Below are positions 1-8,863 of a stretch of DNA of 24,780 nucleotides, piece after piece. How positions within the stretch are numbered: the first letter of the stretch is position 1; the number at the start of each line of letters is the position of its first letter. The notes under the pieces were generated by a model. That model searched no databases. It saw only the letters and a program-made list of their open reading frames with translations, and was not told the origin of the DNA. The DNA is from Pseudomonadota bacterium. Lineage in GTDB: Bacteria; Pseudomonadota; Gammaproteobacteria; Burkholderiales; Burkholderiaceae_F. A program made the translations under genes and the position numbers. The DNA is taken from the NCBI GenBank assembly GCA_023443095.1, contig JAEZVV010000149.1, forward strand, positions 1 through 24,780, written 5' to 3'.

Positions 1-7
1 AAGGCGG

Positions 8-154
8 CTAGTTCGCCTTCTTCTGGTGCAGGAAGTCCCATAGATTGGAGCCGACGTAGAAAAGGCCGACAAGACCGGGAAGGGTGCAGACGAACAGGAA
101 GAAGATCCAGCCGAGGTTGGACAGCACCAGCAGGTCGCCAAAGTTGTTAATCAT
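8..154 (-). CDS. Small single-pass membrane protein coupled to glcD
   Basis: This is a 48-residue ORF. Its ATG lies 2 nt after the glcD stop (TGA-GA-ATG), and a GGAGAGG Shine-Dalgarno sequence sits inside the last glcD codons, so translation is probably coupled. Residues about 13-35 (from NLGWIFFLF to GLFYVG) form one hydrophobic helix. The C-terminal tail DFLHQKKAN is polar and positively charged, which suggests a cytoplasmic C terminus. I do not recognise a named family. The position suggests a membrane anchor or accessory peptide for the glycolate oxidase flavosubunit, or a small subunit of whatever lies beyond the left edge; this is inference. The long frame it sits in also extends backwards through glcD, but only this segment has a ribosome-binding site and protein-like composition. 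Confidence 0.7.
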   Translation of the reverse strand: MINNFGDLLVLSNLGWIFFLFVCTLPGLVGLFYVGSNLWDFLHQKKAN

Positions 155-156
155 TC

Positions 157-1683
157 TCAGTACCTCTCCAGGTGAGGAAAACGGAGCTGTCCGCCGTGCA
201 CGTGCATCTTCCCGTATTCGGCGCAGCGCGCGAGGCTGGGAATGGCCTTGCCGGGGTTGAGCAGACCGGAAGGATCGAAGGCTCGCTTGATCGCGAAGAA
301 AGCCTCGAGCGTTGCGCTGTCGAACTGCCGGCACATCTGATGGATCTTTTCCACGCCCACGCCATGCTCGCCGGTGACCGTGCCACCGACCTCGACGGAC
401 AACTCCAGGATGTCGAAACCGAACCGTTCGGCGCGCGCCACCGAGTCGGGGTCGTTGGCGTCGAACATGATCAGCGGATGCAGGTTGCCATCGCCGGCAT
501 GGAAAACATTGGCGCAACGCAAGCCGTAATGTTTCTCCATCGCCTGGATCGCCTTGAGGACCTGGCCTAGGCGCTTGCGCGGAATCGTGCCGTCCATGCA
601 GTAATAGTCGGGCGAGATCCGGCCTACCGCGGGAAAGGCGGCCTTGCGCCCGGCCCACAGGCGCAGGCGTTCGGCTTCACTGCGAGAGACCGTGATCCGG
701 GTCGCTCCATGCTCCGACAACACCGCTTCGATGCGGGCGATCTCGTCGGCGACTTCTTCGGGCGTGCCGTCGGATTCGACCAGCAGGATGGCTTCGGCCT
801 TGAGGTCGTAGCCGGCCTGGACAAAAGGCTCGACCGCCGCGGTGGCGGGCTTGTCCATCATTTCCATCCCGGCCGGGACGATGCCGGCGGCGATCACCGC
901 CGCGACCGCCGCCCCGGCTTTTTCCACGTCGTCGAACGAGGCCATCACCACCTGCGCCAGCTGCGGCTTTGGCGTCAGCTTGACCAGGATCTCGGTGGCC
1001 ACGGCCAGCATACCTTCCGAGCCGACCAGCAGAGCGAGCAGGTCGAGCCCGGGGGCGTCGAGTGCGGCGCAGCCGAACTCGACCACTTCGCCCGCGCTGG
1101 TGAGACCGCGCACCCCGAGCACGTTGTGCAGCGTCAGCCCGTATTTGAGGCAATGAACCCCGCCCGCGTTTTCGGCGACATTGCCGCCGATGGTGCAGGC
1201 GATCTGGCTCGAGGGGTCGGGCGCGTAATAGAGGCCGTGCGGCGCCGCCGCCTCGGAGATGGCCAGGTTGCGCACGCCCGGCTGGACTCGCGCGCTGCGG
1301 GCAAGCGGGTCGAGCTCGACGATGCGGTTCAACTTGGCGGTCGACAGCAGCACTCCCGCCGCGTGCGGCATCGCCCCGCCCGAGAGACCGGTGCCGGCGC
1401 CGCGCGGCACCACCGGCACCTGCAGCGCATGGCAGATCCGCAGGACGGCCTGGACCTGGGCTTCGCTCTCCGGCAGCACCACCACCATCGGTAGCTGGCG
1501 ATAGAGCGTGAGGCCGTCGCACTCGTAGGGGCGGGTGTCTTCGTCGCGGAACAACACGCAGTGTTCGGGCAGAGCCTGGCGCAGGCGATCGACCACGGCA
1601 AGCTGGCGCTCGCGGTCGATTCCTCCCGTGCCTTCGAGCGGGATGGCTTGAGTGATCAAGGGCGGCGTGCCGGCTGCGGTCAT
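157..1683 (-). CDS. glcD: Glycolate oxidase FAD-binding subunit GlcD
   Basis: A 508-residue FAD-linked oxidase of the GlcD family (E. coli GlcD is about 499). With GlcE and GlcF, GlcD oxidises glycolate to glyoxylate and passes electrons to the respiratory chain. The PCMH-type FAD domain covers residues about 60-240 and includes PRGAGTGLSGG (93-103), the GGNVAENAGG loop (166-175) and LVGSEGMLAVATE (219-231). The C-terminal oxidase domain carries FHAGDGNLHP (394-403) and TVTGEHGVGVEK (435-446), typical of the GlcD branch rather than of D-lactate dehydrogenases. The ATG at 1683 has only a weak upstream SD. The efflux gene upstream ends 46 nt away, and a small CGGG/CCCG palindrome sits in the gap. 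The coupled small membrane ORF follows directly; glcE and glcF are not in the window and could lie to the left. Related 2-hydroxyacid oxidases remain possible. Confidence 0.88.
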   Translation of the reverse strand: MTAAGTPPLITQAIPLEGTGGIDRERQLAVVDRLRQALPEHCVLFRDEDTRPYECDGLTLYRQLPMVVVLPESEAQVQAVLRICHALQVPVVPRGAGTGLSGGAMPHAAGVLLSTAKLNRIVELDPLARSARVQPGVRNLAISEAAAPHGLYYAPDPSSQIACTIGGNVAENAGGVHCLKYGLTLHNVLGVRGLTSAGEVVEFGCAALDAPGLDLLALLVGSEGMLAVATEILVKLTPKPQLAQVVMASFDDVEKAGAAVAAVIAAGIVPAGMEMMDKPATAAVEPFVQAGYDLKAEAILLVESDGTPEEVADEIARIEAVLSEHGATRITVSRSEAERLRLWAGRKAAFPAVGRISPDYYCMDGTIPRKRLGQVLKAIQAMEKHYGLRCANVFHAGDGNLHPLIMFDANDPDSVARAERFGFDILELSVEVGGTVTGEHGVGVEKIHQMCRQFDSATLEAFFAIKRAFDPSGLLNPGKAIPSLARCAEYGKMHVHGGQLRFPHLERY

Positions 1684-1729
1684 GATGCGCCTAGCTTAAC
1701 CGGGTAAACCCGCCGCTGCGGCCCGCGCC

Positions 1730-4700
1730 TCAGCCTTCGGCGGCGGCGGGCGCCCGCCGCAGGCGGCGCAGCCAGGCGATGTCGTCGTCGACGTAGGTGA
1801 AGACCACCGGAATCACCAGCAGGCTGAGGAAGGTCGAGGTGATCAAGCCGCCGATCACGACGATCGCCATCGGCGCGCGAAAGCTCGGGTCGGTGCCTAG
1901 GCCGATCGCGATCGGCAACATGCCGGCGCCCATCGCCACGGTGGTCATCACGATCGGACGGGCACGCTTGCGGCAGGCGTCGAGCAGGGCGTGCCAGCGG
2001 TCGAGACCGTGGTCGCGGCGCGCCATCACGACGTAGTCGATCAGCAGGATCGAGTTCTTGGTGGCGATTCCCATCAACATGATCAGCCCGATCATCGACG
2101 GCATCGACAGCGCCGAATGGGTGAGGAAAAGCGCGAGGAAAGCGCCCGGCACCGACAACACGAGAGCGGCGAGGATGGTCACCGGCTGGACGAAATCCTT
2201 GAACAGCAGCACCAGCACGATGTAGATGCACAACACGCCAGTGGCCATCGCCAGGCTGAAGCTCTGGAACAGCTCGTTCATCGCTTCGGCGTCGCCGACC
2301 GTGGTCTGGAGCACGCCGGGCGGCAGATTCTTCAGGCTGGGCAGCGCCAGCGCCGCCGCTTCCACGTCCCCCAGCGGCTGCTGGTTGAGTTCGATCTCGA
2401 AGTTGATGTTGCGCAGGCGGTCGTAGCGGTTGATCTCGGCCGGCCCGCTCGCCAGGCTCACCTGGGCGATGCTGCCGAGCATCACCGGCCCGTGTTTGCC
2501 GGGCACGGCCATGCGTTCGATCAGGGCCAGATCCTGGCGCGCCGAAGGCGGCAGCTTGACCACGATCGGCACCTGGCGCTGCGACAGGTTGAGCTTAGCC
2601 AACCCCTGGTCGTAGTCGCCCGCGGTGGCGATCCGCAGGGTGTCGGCGATTGCGGTCGCGGTCACGCCAGCCTCGGCCGCGCGGGCGAAGTCGGGCTGGA
2701 CCACCAGTTCCGGCCGCACCAGGCTGGCGCTGGACGTGATGTTGCCGATGCCGGGTATCGTCCTCAGCTCGCGTTCGACCTGGCGCGCGTGTTCGGCGAG
2801 CGTGGCGCCGTTTTCCCCGGCCAGCACCAGGACGTATTTTTCGGCCGAGCCGCCGAAGCCGACTTTGACCCGGGCGCCGGGCAAGGCTTCGAGCGCGGTT
2901 CGCAGCTCGCTTTCGACTTCCTGCTTGCGAACGCCGCCGCGCTCGCTGCGCGGGGTGAGGTTGATGGTGAGCGTGGCCTTGCGGGCTTCGGCCGCGCCGG
3001 CCGGCATGAAGGGGTCGGAGCCGGCGGCGCCGCCGCCCACGGCCGTATAAACCATCTTCACGTGCCGGTTGGCCTGCACGATCGAACGCGCCGCTTCGGC
3101 GGTGGCGAGCGTCTGCTCGAAGCTGCTGCCGGGCGGCAGGCTCAGGTAGACCTGGGTCTGCGACAAGTCGTCGGGCGGGACGAAGCCGGTGGGCAGCAAG
3201 GGCACCAGGGCGAAGGAGCCGAAGAAAAACGCGGCCGCCGCCGCGACAGTGGCGATGCGGTGCTTGAGGCACCACGCCGCCCAGCGCAGGTAGATCTGCA
3301 TCCAGCGCGGCTCGGAGTGGGCCTTCTGCGGCGGCTTGAGAAGGTAGGCCGCCATCATGGGGGTGAGCAGGCGCGCCACCACCAGCGAGAAAAACACCGC
3401 GATTGCGGCAGTCCAGCCGAACTGGACGAAGAACTTGCCCGGCACGCCGCCCATGAAGGCGGTGGGCAGGAACACCGCGATCAGGGTGAAGGTGGTGGCG
3501 ATCACGGCCAGGCCGATTTCGTCGGCCGCTTCCATCGCTGCCTGGTAGGGCGTCTTGCCCATGCGGAGGTGGCGCATGATGTTTTCGATCTCGACGATGG
3601 CGTCGTCGACCAGGATGCCGACCACCAGCGAGAGCGACAGCAGGGTCACGACGTTGAGCGTGAATCCCATCAGGTACATCGCGGCGAAAGTCGGGATGAT
3701 CGACAGCGGCAGCGCCGTCGCCGCCACCAGCGTGGCGCGCCAGTCGCGCAGGAAGAGCCAGACCACGATAACGGCCAGCACCGCGCCTTCGAGCAGCAGC
3801 GCCATCGAGCCGTCGAAGTTCTCCTGCACCGGGTCGACGAAGTTGAAGGCCTCGTTCACTTCGATGTGCGGGTAGTCGGCCTTGAGCCGGTCGAGCTGCG
3901 CGCGCACGGCGGCGGCGAGATCGACTTCGCTGGCGCCGCGGCTGCGGGTGATCTCGAAGCCCACCACCGGAGCGCCGTTGAGCAGCGCTGCCGAGCGTTG
4001 TTCGCCGACGGTGTCGCTGACGGTGGCGACCTGGTCGAGGCGCACCCGGCGGCCGTCGGCGAGCGCGATGTCCAGCGCCGCGAGTTCGGCCGCCGATTGC
4101 ACGGTGGCGATGGTCCGCACCGACTGCTCGGTGCCGCCGATGTCGGCGCGGCCGCCGCTGGCGTCCTGCTGGGTCTGGCGCAGCTGGCGCGAGATGTCGG
4201 CCGCCGTGGCGCCGAGGGCGAGCAGACGGGCCGGGTCCAGCTCGACCCGCACTTCGCGGGTGACGCCGCCGACCCGCGCCACCGCGCCGACGCCGCGCAC
4301 CGCGAGCAGGGCTTTGCTGACGGTGTTGTCGACGAACCACGAGAGCGCCTCGTCGTCCATCCGACTCGACGCGAGGGTATAGGTGAGGATGGGCGAGCCC
4401 GCCAGGTTCATCTTCGAGACCAGCGGATCGCGCAGATCGCCCGGCAGGTCGGCCCGGATGCGGTTGACCGCGTCGCGCACGTCGTCGACCGCTTCCTGGG
4501 TCGGCTTCTCGAGCCGGAACTCGACCGTGACGGTGGTCGTGCCGTCCTGCACCAGGGTGTAGATGTGTTTGACGCCCTGGAGGGTGGCGACCGAGTTCTC
4601 GATCTTGCGCGCCACCTCGGTCTCGAGCTGGGCGGGAGCGGCGCCGGGCAGGGTGGCGGTGACGATGACGGTGGGCAGGTCGATGTCGGGGAACTGCTGG

Positions 4701-4801
4701 ATCTTCATCGCCCGAAAACTCACCAGGCCCACCAGCGTCAACAACACGAACAGCAGGATCGCGGGGATGGGATTGCGGATCGACCAGGCCGAGACGTTCA
4801 T
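1730..4801 (-). CDS. RND efflux pump inner-membrane transporter (AcrB/HAE1-type)
   Basis: A 1023-residue RND permease, full length for the family. An N-terminal transmembrane segment (about 12-30) is followed by a periplasmic porter domain, a block of membrane helices (about 335-490), a second porter domain and a final helix block (about 850-1005). The proton-relay residues are intact: D399-D400 in GILVDDAIVEIEN, K915 in GIATKNSILL and T953-T954 in PIVMTTVAMGAG. The protein is expected to form a trimer that extrudes hydrophobic or amphiphilic compounds by proton antiport. Its ATG overlaps the stop of the adaptor gene by 4 bp (ATGA), so the two are translationally coupled. No outer-membrane channel gene is visible next to them. 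CusA-type metal pumps are less likely, because the relay motifs follow the multidrug pattern. The substrate cannot be read from the sequence. Confidence 0.93.
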   Translation of the reverse strand: MNVSAWSIRNPIPAILLFVLLTLVGLVSFRAMKIQQFPDIDLPTVIVTATLPGAAPAQLETEVARKIENSVATLQGVKHIYTLVQDGTTTVTVEFRLEKPTQEAVDDVRDAVNRIRADLPGDLRDPLVSKMNLAGSPILTYTLASSRMDDEALSWFVDNTVSKALLAVRGVGAVARVGGVTREVRVELDPARLLALGATAADISRQLRQTQQDASGGRADIGGTEQSVRTIATVQSAAELAALDIALADGRRVRLDQVATVSDTVGEQRSAALLNGAPVVGFEITRSRGASEVDLAAAVRAQLDRLKADYPHIEVNEAFNFVDPVQENFDGSMALLLEGAVLAVIVVWLFLRDWRATLVAATALPLSIIPTFAAMYLMGFTLNVVTLLSLSLVVGILVDDAIVEIENIMRHLRMGKTPYQAAMEAADEIGLAVIATTFTLIAVFLPTAFMGGVPGKFFVQFGWTAAIAVFFSLVVARLLTPMMAAYLLKPPQKAHSEPRWMQIYLRWAAWCLKHRIATVAAAAAFFFGSFALVPLLPTGFVPPDDLSQTQVYLSLPPGSSFEQTLATAEAARSIVQANRHVKMVYTAVGGGAAGSDPFMPAGAAEARKATLTINLTPRSERGGVRKQEVESELRTALEALPGARVKVGFGGSAEKYVLVLAGENGATLAEHARQVERELRTIPGIGNITSSASLVRPELVVQPDFARAAEAGVTATAIADTLRIATAGDYDQGLAKLNLSQRQVPIVVKLPPSARQDLALIERMAVPGKHGPVMLGSIAQVSLASGPAEINRYDRLRNINFEIELNQQPLGDVEAAALALPSLKNLPPGVLQTTVGDAEAMNELFQSFSLAMATGVLCIYIVLVLLFKDFVQPVTILAALVLSVPGAFLALFLTHSALSMPSMIGLIMLMGIATKNSILLIDYVVMARRDHGLDRWHALLDACRKRARPIVMTTVAMGAGMLPIAIGLGTDPSFRAPMAIVVIGGLITSTFLSLLVIPVVFTYVDDDIAWLRRLRRAPAAAEG

Positions 4802-5913
4802 GGTGCCGTCCCGGTCTTGGGAGCAGTGTCGACCACCCGCACCAGGTCACCGTCGGCGAGGAAGGCGCCACCCGCGGCCACGACCCGGGCCTCGGGCGAG
4901 AGACCGCCGGTCACTTCGACCTGCTGACCCGAGCGCCGGCCGAGGGCGACCTTGGTTTGTGCCACCCGGCTGTCGGCGCCGACCAGAAACACGTAAGCGA
5001 AACCGTCGCGCAGCAGGACCGCGTTCTGCGGCAGGGCGAGCGCGCTGGCGCGGCCGAGCTCGAACTCGCCGCGGGCAAACGAGCCTGCGCGGGCGCCGCT
5101 GCCGGCGGGCAGGTCGACGTAGACGATGCCGTTGCGGGTGGCCGGGTCGACCGTCGGCGCGACGGTGCGAACCTTGCCCTCGACCCGGGCGCCGGAGGCC
5201 AGGGTGAGGCCGGCGCTCATGCCGGGCTTGATGCGGACGAGTTCGCCGGCGGTGACTTCGGCGCGCCACTCCAGGCGGCCGCCGCGGATCAGACGAAACA
5301 GTTCCTGCCCGGGCTGGGTGAGCGAGCCGACAGTGGCGGCGCGGGAGGTGATCACACCGTCGTCGGGCGCGAGCACCCGGGTGTGGGCGAGCCGGACTTG
5401 TTCGGCCTGAACCCGGGCGCGGGCGGCAGCCAGCCGGGCGTGGCCGGTCTGTTCGCCGGTGGTGGCGGAAATCGTCGCCTGCGGGCTGATGAAGCCTTGC
5501 GCGAGCAGCTTGCGGCTGCGCTCGGCATGGGCTTGCGACTCGGCCAGAGCCGCTTCGGCTTCGGCGACGGTCGCCTGCGCCTGAGCCAGGTCGGCGGCGA
5601 CGGCGTCGGACGCAATGCGGGCGAGCAGTTGGCCGCGCTTGACGGTGTCGCCGATGTTGACGAGCACCTCGGTGATCCTCAGCCCGCTCAGTTCGGAGCC
5701 GATCACCGCCTCCTGCCAGGCGGCGATATTGCCGTTGGCCGCCAGCGTCTGCGGCCAGTCGGCCCGCGTCGGCGTGACGACGGCGACCGTCAGTGCCGGC
5801 CTGGCGGCGGCCGCGGCAGGCTTGGGATCGCTCTGGGCCAGGGCGGCGAAGCCGAGGCCGGCGAGCAGGACGGTGCCGATCACGGCCGCGATCAGGGCAG
5901 GGGGCGGAGTCAT
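4798..5913 (-). CDS. RND efflux periplasmic adaptor (membrane fusion protein)
   Basis: A 371-residue HlyD/AcrA-family adaptor that would bridge the RND pump and an outer-membrane channel. Residues 6-26 are a hydrophobic N-terminal anchor or signal. The first half of the lipoyl/barrel-sandwich domain is near 60-100 (SGLRITEVLVNIGDTVKRGQ). An Ala/Glu/Gln-rich alpha-hairpin coiled coil spans about 103-175, and the second lipoyl half follows (LAPDDGVITSRAATVGSLTQPGQ, about 181-203). Beta-barrel and membrane-proximal domains complete it. I chose the ATG at 5913 because the hydrophobic segment begins there; the frame stays open for 95 more codons upstream, but that stretch is low-complexity and not family-like. 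No convincing SD precedes this ATG. It is transcribed first and overlaps the pump gene by 4 bp. Confidence 0.88.
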   Translation of the reverse strand: MTPPPALIAAVIGTVLLAGLGFAALAQSDPKPAAAAARPALTVAVVTPTRADWPQTLAANGNIAAWQEAVIGSELSGLRITEVLVNIGDTVKRGQLLARIASDAVAADLAQAQATVAEAEAALAESQAHAERSRKLLAQGFISPQATISATTGEQTGHARLAAARARVQAEQVRLAHTRVLAPDDGVITSRAATVGSLTQPGQELFRLIRGGRLEWRAEVTAGELVRIKPGMSAGLTLASGARVEGKVRTVAPTVDPATRNGIVYVDLPAGSGARAGSFARGEFELGRASALALPQNAVLLRDGFAYVFLVGADSRVAQTKVALGRRSGQQVEVTGGLSPEARVVAAGGAFLADGDLVRVVDTAPKTGTAP

Positions 5914-6219
5914 GAACACGGGTCTGGGGTGGGGAGTTGGGTGACGCCCTTTTCGACCGGGGCGAAGCGGGGCCGGGCTGGCGGCCGGGTGGTGCTGGCA
6001 ACGACGCGGAGGTGGGCGTTGGCTGGCATGTAGGAAAACTAGCATCGACGCGCTGGGGCCGCATGAAATGCCGGGCATCCGTGGGGCGATTGCGACGCTG
6101 GGAGGAACCCGTGCGCGAGCGCCGGAATGGCGGCGCGCCGGTATGCTGCCCGCCTTCGTTTCGTGCGCCACCGCTTCTGCACGCGGCGCCACGATCAACC
6201 CCGTGACTCATCCTCCAGC
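5914..6219. promoter_or_regulatory. Divergent intergenic region between efflux operon and S4 gene
   Basis: These 306 nt contain no convincing gene and must hold the start signals for both directions. On the plus strand a TATGCT hexamer at 6142-6147 could be a -10 element for the S4 gene, but I see no matching -35. On the minus strand TGCTAGTTT around 6026-6034 is a weak extended -10 candidate for the efflux operon. I found no strong inverted repeat that would mark a TetR-type operator, and no regulator gene is adjacent. Confidence 0.3.
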
Positions 6220-6471
6220 ATGAACATCATCGATTTCGAAATCCGCGGCGAATTCATCACGCTCGATCGCTTGCTCAAGGCAGTCGGCCTGGCCGACAGC
6301 GGCGGCCGAGCCAAAACGATGGTGGCCGAAGGCTATGTCCAGGTCGACGGCCGCGACGAACTACGCAAGACCGCCAAGATCCGCCCCGGCCAGGTGGTGG
6401 CGCTCACGGGGACGCGGATCCGGGTGCTGGCCTCGGCTGCGACGCCCGAAAACGACGACGCCGAGCAATAA
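6220..6471 (+). CDS. S4-domain RNA-binding protein, YbcJ-like
   Basis: An 83-residue protein consisting almost entirely of one S4 RNA-binding fold. The pattern TLDRLLKAVGLADSGGRAK followed by VAEGYVQVDG and RKTAKIRPGQVV matches E. coli YbcJ (about 70 residues) along its length, with a short acidic C-terminal tail (PENDDAEQ). Family members bind structured RNA and are linked to ribosome assembly or translation quality control; the exact role is not firm. The ATG at 6220 begins the conserved region and lacks a recognisable SD (the upstream bases are tcatcctccagc), so initiation may depend on a short or leaderless transcript. It converges on fadD with a 33-nt gap. Confidence 0.8.
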   Translation: MNIIDFEIRGEFITLDRLLKAVGLADSGGRAKTMVAEGYVQVDGRDELRKTAKIRPGQVVALTGTRIRVLASAATPENDDAEQ

Positions 6472-6483
6472 GCCCGGCGTCGT
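6455..6483. repeat. Inverted repeat between convergent S4 and fadD genes
   Basis: ACGACGCC (6455-6462) and GGCGTCGT (6476-6483) are perfect complements around a 13-nt loop that contains the S4 stop codon. The hairpin lies at the 3' ends of two convergent genes, so it could act as a shared 3' stem or terminator. Neither side has a T-tract, so classical intrinsic termination is unproven. Confidence 0.4.
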
Positions 6484-6504
6484 GTCAGTGGCGGCCGATC
6501 CCGA

Positions 6505-8193
6505 TCAGGATTGCGGCGGTTCGCGCAGTTCGCGCCGCAGGATCTTGCCGACCGGGCTCTTGGGCAGGACCTCGGCGAACTCGACCTGGCGCGGCAGCTT
6601 GTAGCCGGTGAGCTGGGTCTTGCAGTGGGCGATCACCTCTTCCTTGGTCAGGGCAGGGTCCTTCTTGACGATCACCACCCGCACCGCTTCGCCCGAGCGG
6701 GAGTCCGGGACGCCGACCGCGCCGCATTCGAGCACGCCGGGCAGTTCGGAGATCACGCCTTCGATTTCGGTCGGATAGACGTTGAAACCCGAGACCAGGA
6801 TCATGTCCTTCTTGCGGTCGGTGATGGTGACGTAGCCGCGGGCGTCCATGTGGCCGACGTCGCCGGTCTTGAGCCAGCCGTCCTGCATCACGCGGGCGGT
6901 TTCGTCCGGGTGGTTCCAGTAACCCATCATCACCTGCGGTCCGCGCACGCAGATCTCGCCGGTGTTGTGTTCGATGTCGCTCGCCGAGGTCCAGGGCGGC
7001 AGCTCCTTGAAGTTGTCGTCGCGGATCGAGACCTCGGTCGAAGGAACGGGGATGCCGACCGTGCCGTTCCAGGGCGTGTCGAGCGGGTTCGAGCAGACCC
7101 CGGGCGAGGCTTCGGTCAGGCCGTAGGCTTCCATGATCGGGTGGCCGGTGGTCTTCTGCCAGCGGTCGGCCACGGACTTCTGCACCGAAGTGCCGCCGCC
7201 GACTACTACCTTGAGCGAAGAGAAGTCGAGTTTGTCGAAGCCGGGGGTGTTGAGCAGACCGTTGAACAAGGTGTTCACGCCGGTCATCACGCTGAATTTC
7301 CAGCGCTGCAGTTCCTTGATGAAACCCGGCATGTCGCGCGGGTTGGTGATCAGCACGTTGAGGCTGCCCCATTTCATGAAGGACAGCGTCGCCGTCAGAC
7401 AGAACACGTGGTAGAGCGGCAGCGGTGCGATCACGACCTCGGTCGCCTGCTTGAAGCGTGCCGAGATCCACACTCCGGACTGCTCGAGGTTGGCGAGGAT
7501 GTTGCGGTGGCTCAGCATCGCGCCCTTGGAGACGCCGGTGGTGCCGCCGGTGTACTGCAGGAAGGCGATGTCCTGGCGGTCGATCTCGACCGGCTTGAAA
7601 GGAGCGCCTGCGCCGCGTGCCAGAGCCTGGCGGAAGCTGGTGGCGCCGGCGATGCTCCATGCCGGCACCATCTTTTTGACGCGCTTGATCACGGTGTTGA
7701 CCAACCAGCGCTTGGGGGCGGCGAGCATGTCGCCGACCTGGGTGGTGACGACGTGCTGAACCGGGGTGGTGCGGATCACCTGCTCGAGGGTGCGGGCGAA
7801 GTTCTCGATGATGACGATCGCCTTCGCGCCCGAGTCGCGCAGCTGATGTTCCAGCTCGCGTGGGGTGTAGAGCGGGTTGACGTTCACCACCGTCATGCCG
7901 GCGCGCAGGATGCCGAACAGCGCCACCGGGTACTGCAGCAGGTTGGGCGACATGATGGCTACGCGTTCGCCCTTGGCCATGCCTGGCAGGCTTTGCAGGT
8001 AGGCGGCAAAGTCGCGCGAGAGGCGGTCCAGCTCGGCGTAGCTGATGGTGCGTCCGAGATTGTTGAAGGCCGGCTTGTCGGCGAACTTGCGGACGGTCTG
8101 GTCGAGCAGGTCGGCGATCGAGCGGAACTGGTCGGGGTCGATCGTCGCCGGCATCCCGGCCGGGTAATTCTGGATCCAGGGCATGGCGCTCAT
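6505..8193 (-). CDS. fadD: Long-chain fatty acid-CoA ligase
   Basis: A 562-residue acyl-CoA synthetase, the same length as E. coli FadD (561). It activates long-chain fatty acids to acyl-CoA through an acyl-adenylate, at the cytoplasmic face of the inner membrane. The ANL-superfamily core motifs are present: YTGGTTGVSKGA phosphate loop (214-225), YGLTEASP (357-364), DGWLKTGD (438-445), the hinge DRKKDMILVSGFNVYPTE (459-476), and the catalytic lysine K550 in KSPVGKILRREL. The start MSAMPWIQNYPAG resembles other betaproteobacterial FadD proteins. Two ATGs compete (8193 and 8184), neither with a strong SD. Promoter and operator are not evident. A short- or medium-chain specificity cannot be excluded, but overall similarity favours long-chain. 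Confidence 0.9.
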   Translation of the reverse strand: MSAMPWIQNYPAGMPATIDPDQFRSIADLLDQTVRKFADKPAFNNLGRTISYAELDRLSRDFAAYLQSLPGMAKGERVAIMSPNLLQYPVALFGILRAGMTVVNVNPLYTPRELEHQLRDSGAKAIVIIENFARTLEQVIRTTPVQHVVTTQVGDMLAAPKRWLVNTVIKRVKKMVPAWSIAGATSFRQALARGAGAPFKPVEIDRQDIAFLQYTGGTTGVSKGAMLSHRNILANLEQSGVWISARFKQATEVVIAPLPLYHVFCLTATLSFMKWGSLNVLITNPRDMPGFIKELQRWKFSVMTGVNTLFNGLLNTPGFDKLDFSSLKVVVGGGTSVQKSVADRWQKTTGHPIMEAYGLTEASPGVCSNPLDTPWNGTVGIPVPSTEVSIRDDNFKELPPWTSASDIEHNTGEICVRGPQVMMGYWNHPDETARVMQDGWLKTGDVGHMDARGYVTITDRKKDMILVSGFNVYPTEIEGVISELPGVLECGAVGVPDSRSGEAVRVVIVKKDPALTKEEVIAHCKTQLTGYKLPRQVEFAEVLPKSPVGKILRRELREPPQS

Positions 8194-8326
8194 GGTCGCA
8201 TCCGGTAGTGGCGAGCGGCGCGGGCGCCGGCTCGGAAAACAGGTGACTCGCCTGAGTCGGCGAATCGGTTGGCAAAACGAAGTATGAAACGCTGCGCGCC
8301 GGCGCGGGGGGCGGCGGGGACAGGGT

Positions 8327-8863
8327 TTAGGCGAGTGTCAGCAGGTGACGGCCATAGGCCTTGACATCATCCCAGTCGGTGTAATCGATCACGGCCTTGG
8401 GGTCGGTCGGGCCGTCGGTCATCTTCATGATCAGCTGGATCATCAGGCGGTCGTACCAGGGCCAGGCCGGATAGTCGACCTTGCCGGCAATGACTTTCAG
8501 GTCGCGCGGCTTCCACGGCGACATCGCGAGGAACTTCTGCATGTAGCGGTTGCCTTCGACCGTGGCCTTGGCCGGCGTTCGCGCCACGACCGACAGGTTG
8601 AAGAAGCTGCTGGGCTTGGCCGCCAGAAGGGACTGGTTGGCGGCAATGAAATTCAGCACGGACTTGTCGTAGCTGCCGTAAAGCACGGGAGCGCCGATGG
8701 CGACGACGTCGTAGCGGTCCCAGACCATGCCCTGGCGCGAGGCCGTCTTGATGTCCAGCATCTCGGCCCGGCCGCCGGCCGCCTCGATGCTATCGCAGAG
8801 GCAGCGGGCAACGCGGGCGGTGTGGCCGCCTCGGCTCATGTAAAGCACTAATACGGATTTCAT
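8327..8863 (-). CDS. hemG: Flavodoxin-fold protoporphyrinogen IX dehydrogenase HemG
   Basis: A 178-residue protein close to E. coli HemG (181 residues), the FMN- and quinone-dependent enzyme that oxidises protoporphyrinogen IX to protoporphyrin IX, the penultimate step of haem synthesis, at the inner membrane. The FMN phosphate loop is MSRGGHT (about 9-15), followed by VVAIGAPVLYGSYDKSVLNF and VARTPAKATVEGNRYMQKFL. The C-terminal half (WPWYDRLMIQLIMKMTDGPTD, then VIDYTDWDDV) matches HemG specifically rather than short flavodoxins. The frame is open upstream, but homology begins at the ATG at 8863; only a weak purine-rich SD precedes it. It lies 133 nt upstream of fadD on the same strand, so co-transcription is possible but not shown. 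Confidence 0.88.
   Translation of the reverse strand: MKSVLVLYMSRGGHTARVARCLCDSIEAAGGRAEMLDIKTASRQGMVWDRYDVVAIGAPVLYGSYDKSVLNFIAANQSLLAAKPSSFFNLSVVARTPAKATVEGNRYMQKFLAMSPWKPRDLKVIAGKVDYPAWPWYDRLMIQLIMKMTDGPTDPKAVIDYTDWDDVKAYGRHLLTLA

Noticed and set aside
1991..4927. A 978-codon open frame on the plus strand opposite the RND gene
   Set aside because: Its product is rich in His, Gln, Arg and Gly with no domain pattern; it is the complementary-frame shadow of a G+C-rich gene whose own motifs are intact.
5914..6198. A 95-codon N-terminal extension of the adaptor protein
   Set aside because: The added sequence is Arg/Pro/His-rich and would bury the membrane anchor inside the protein; the family start fits the ATG at 5913.
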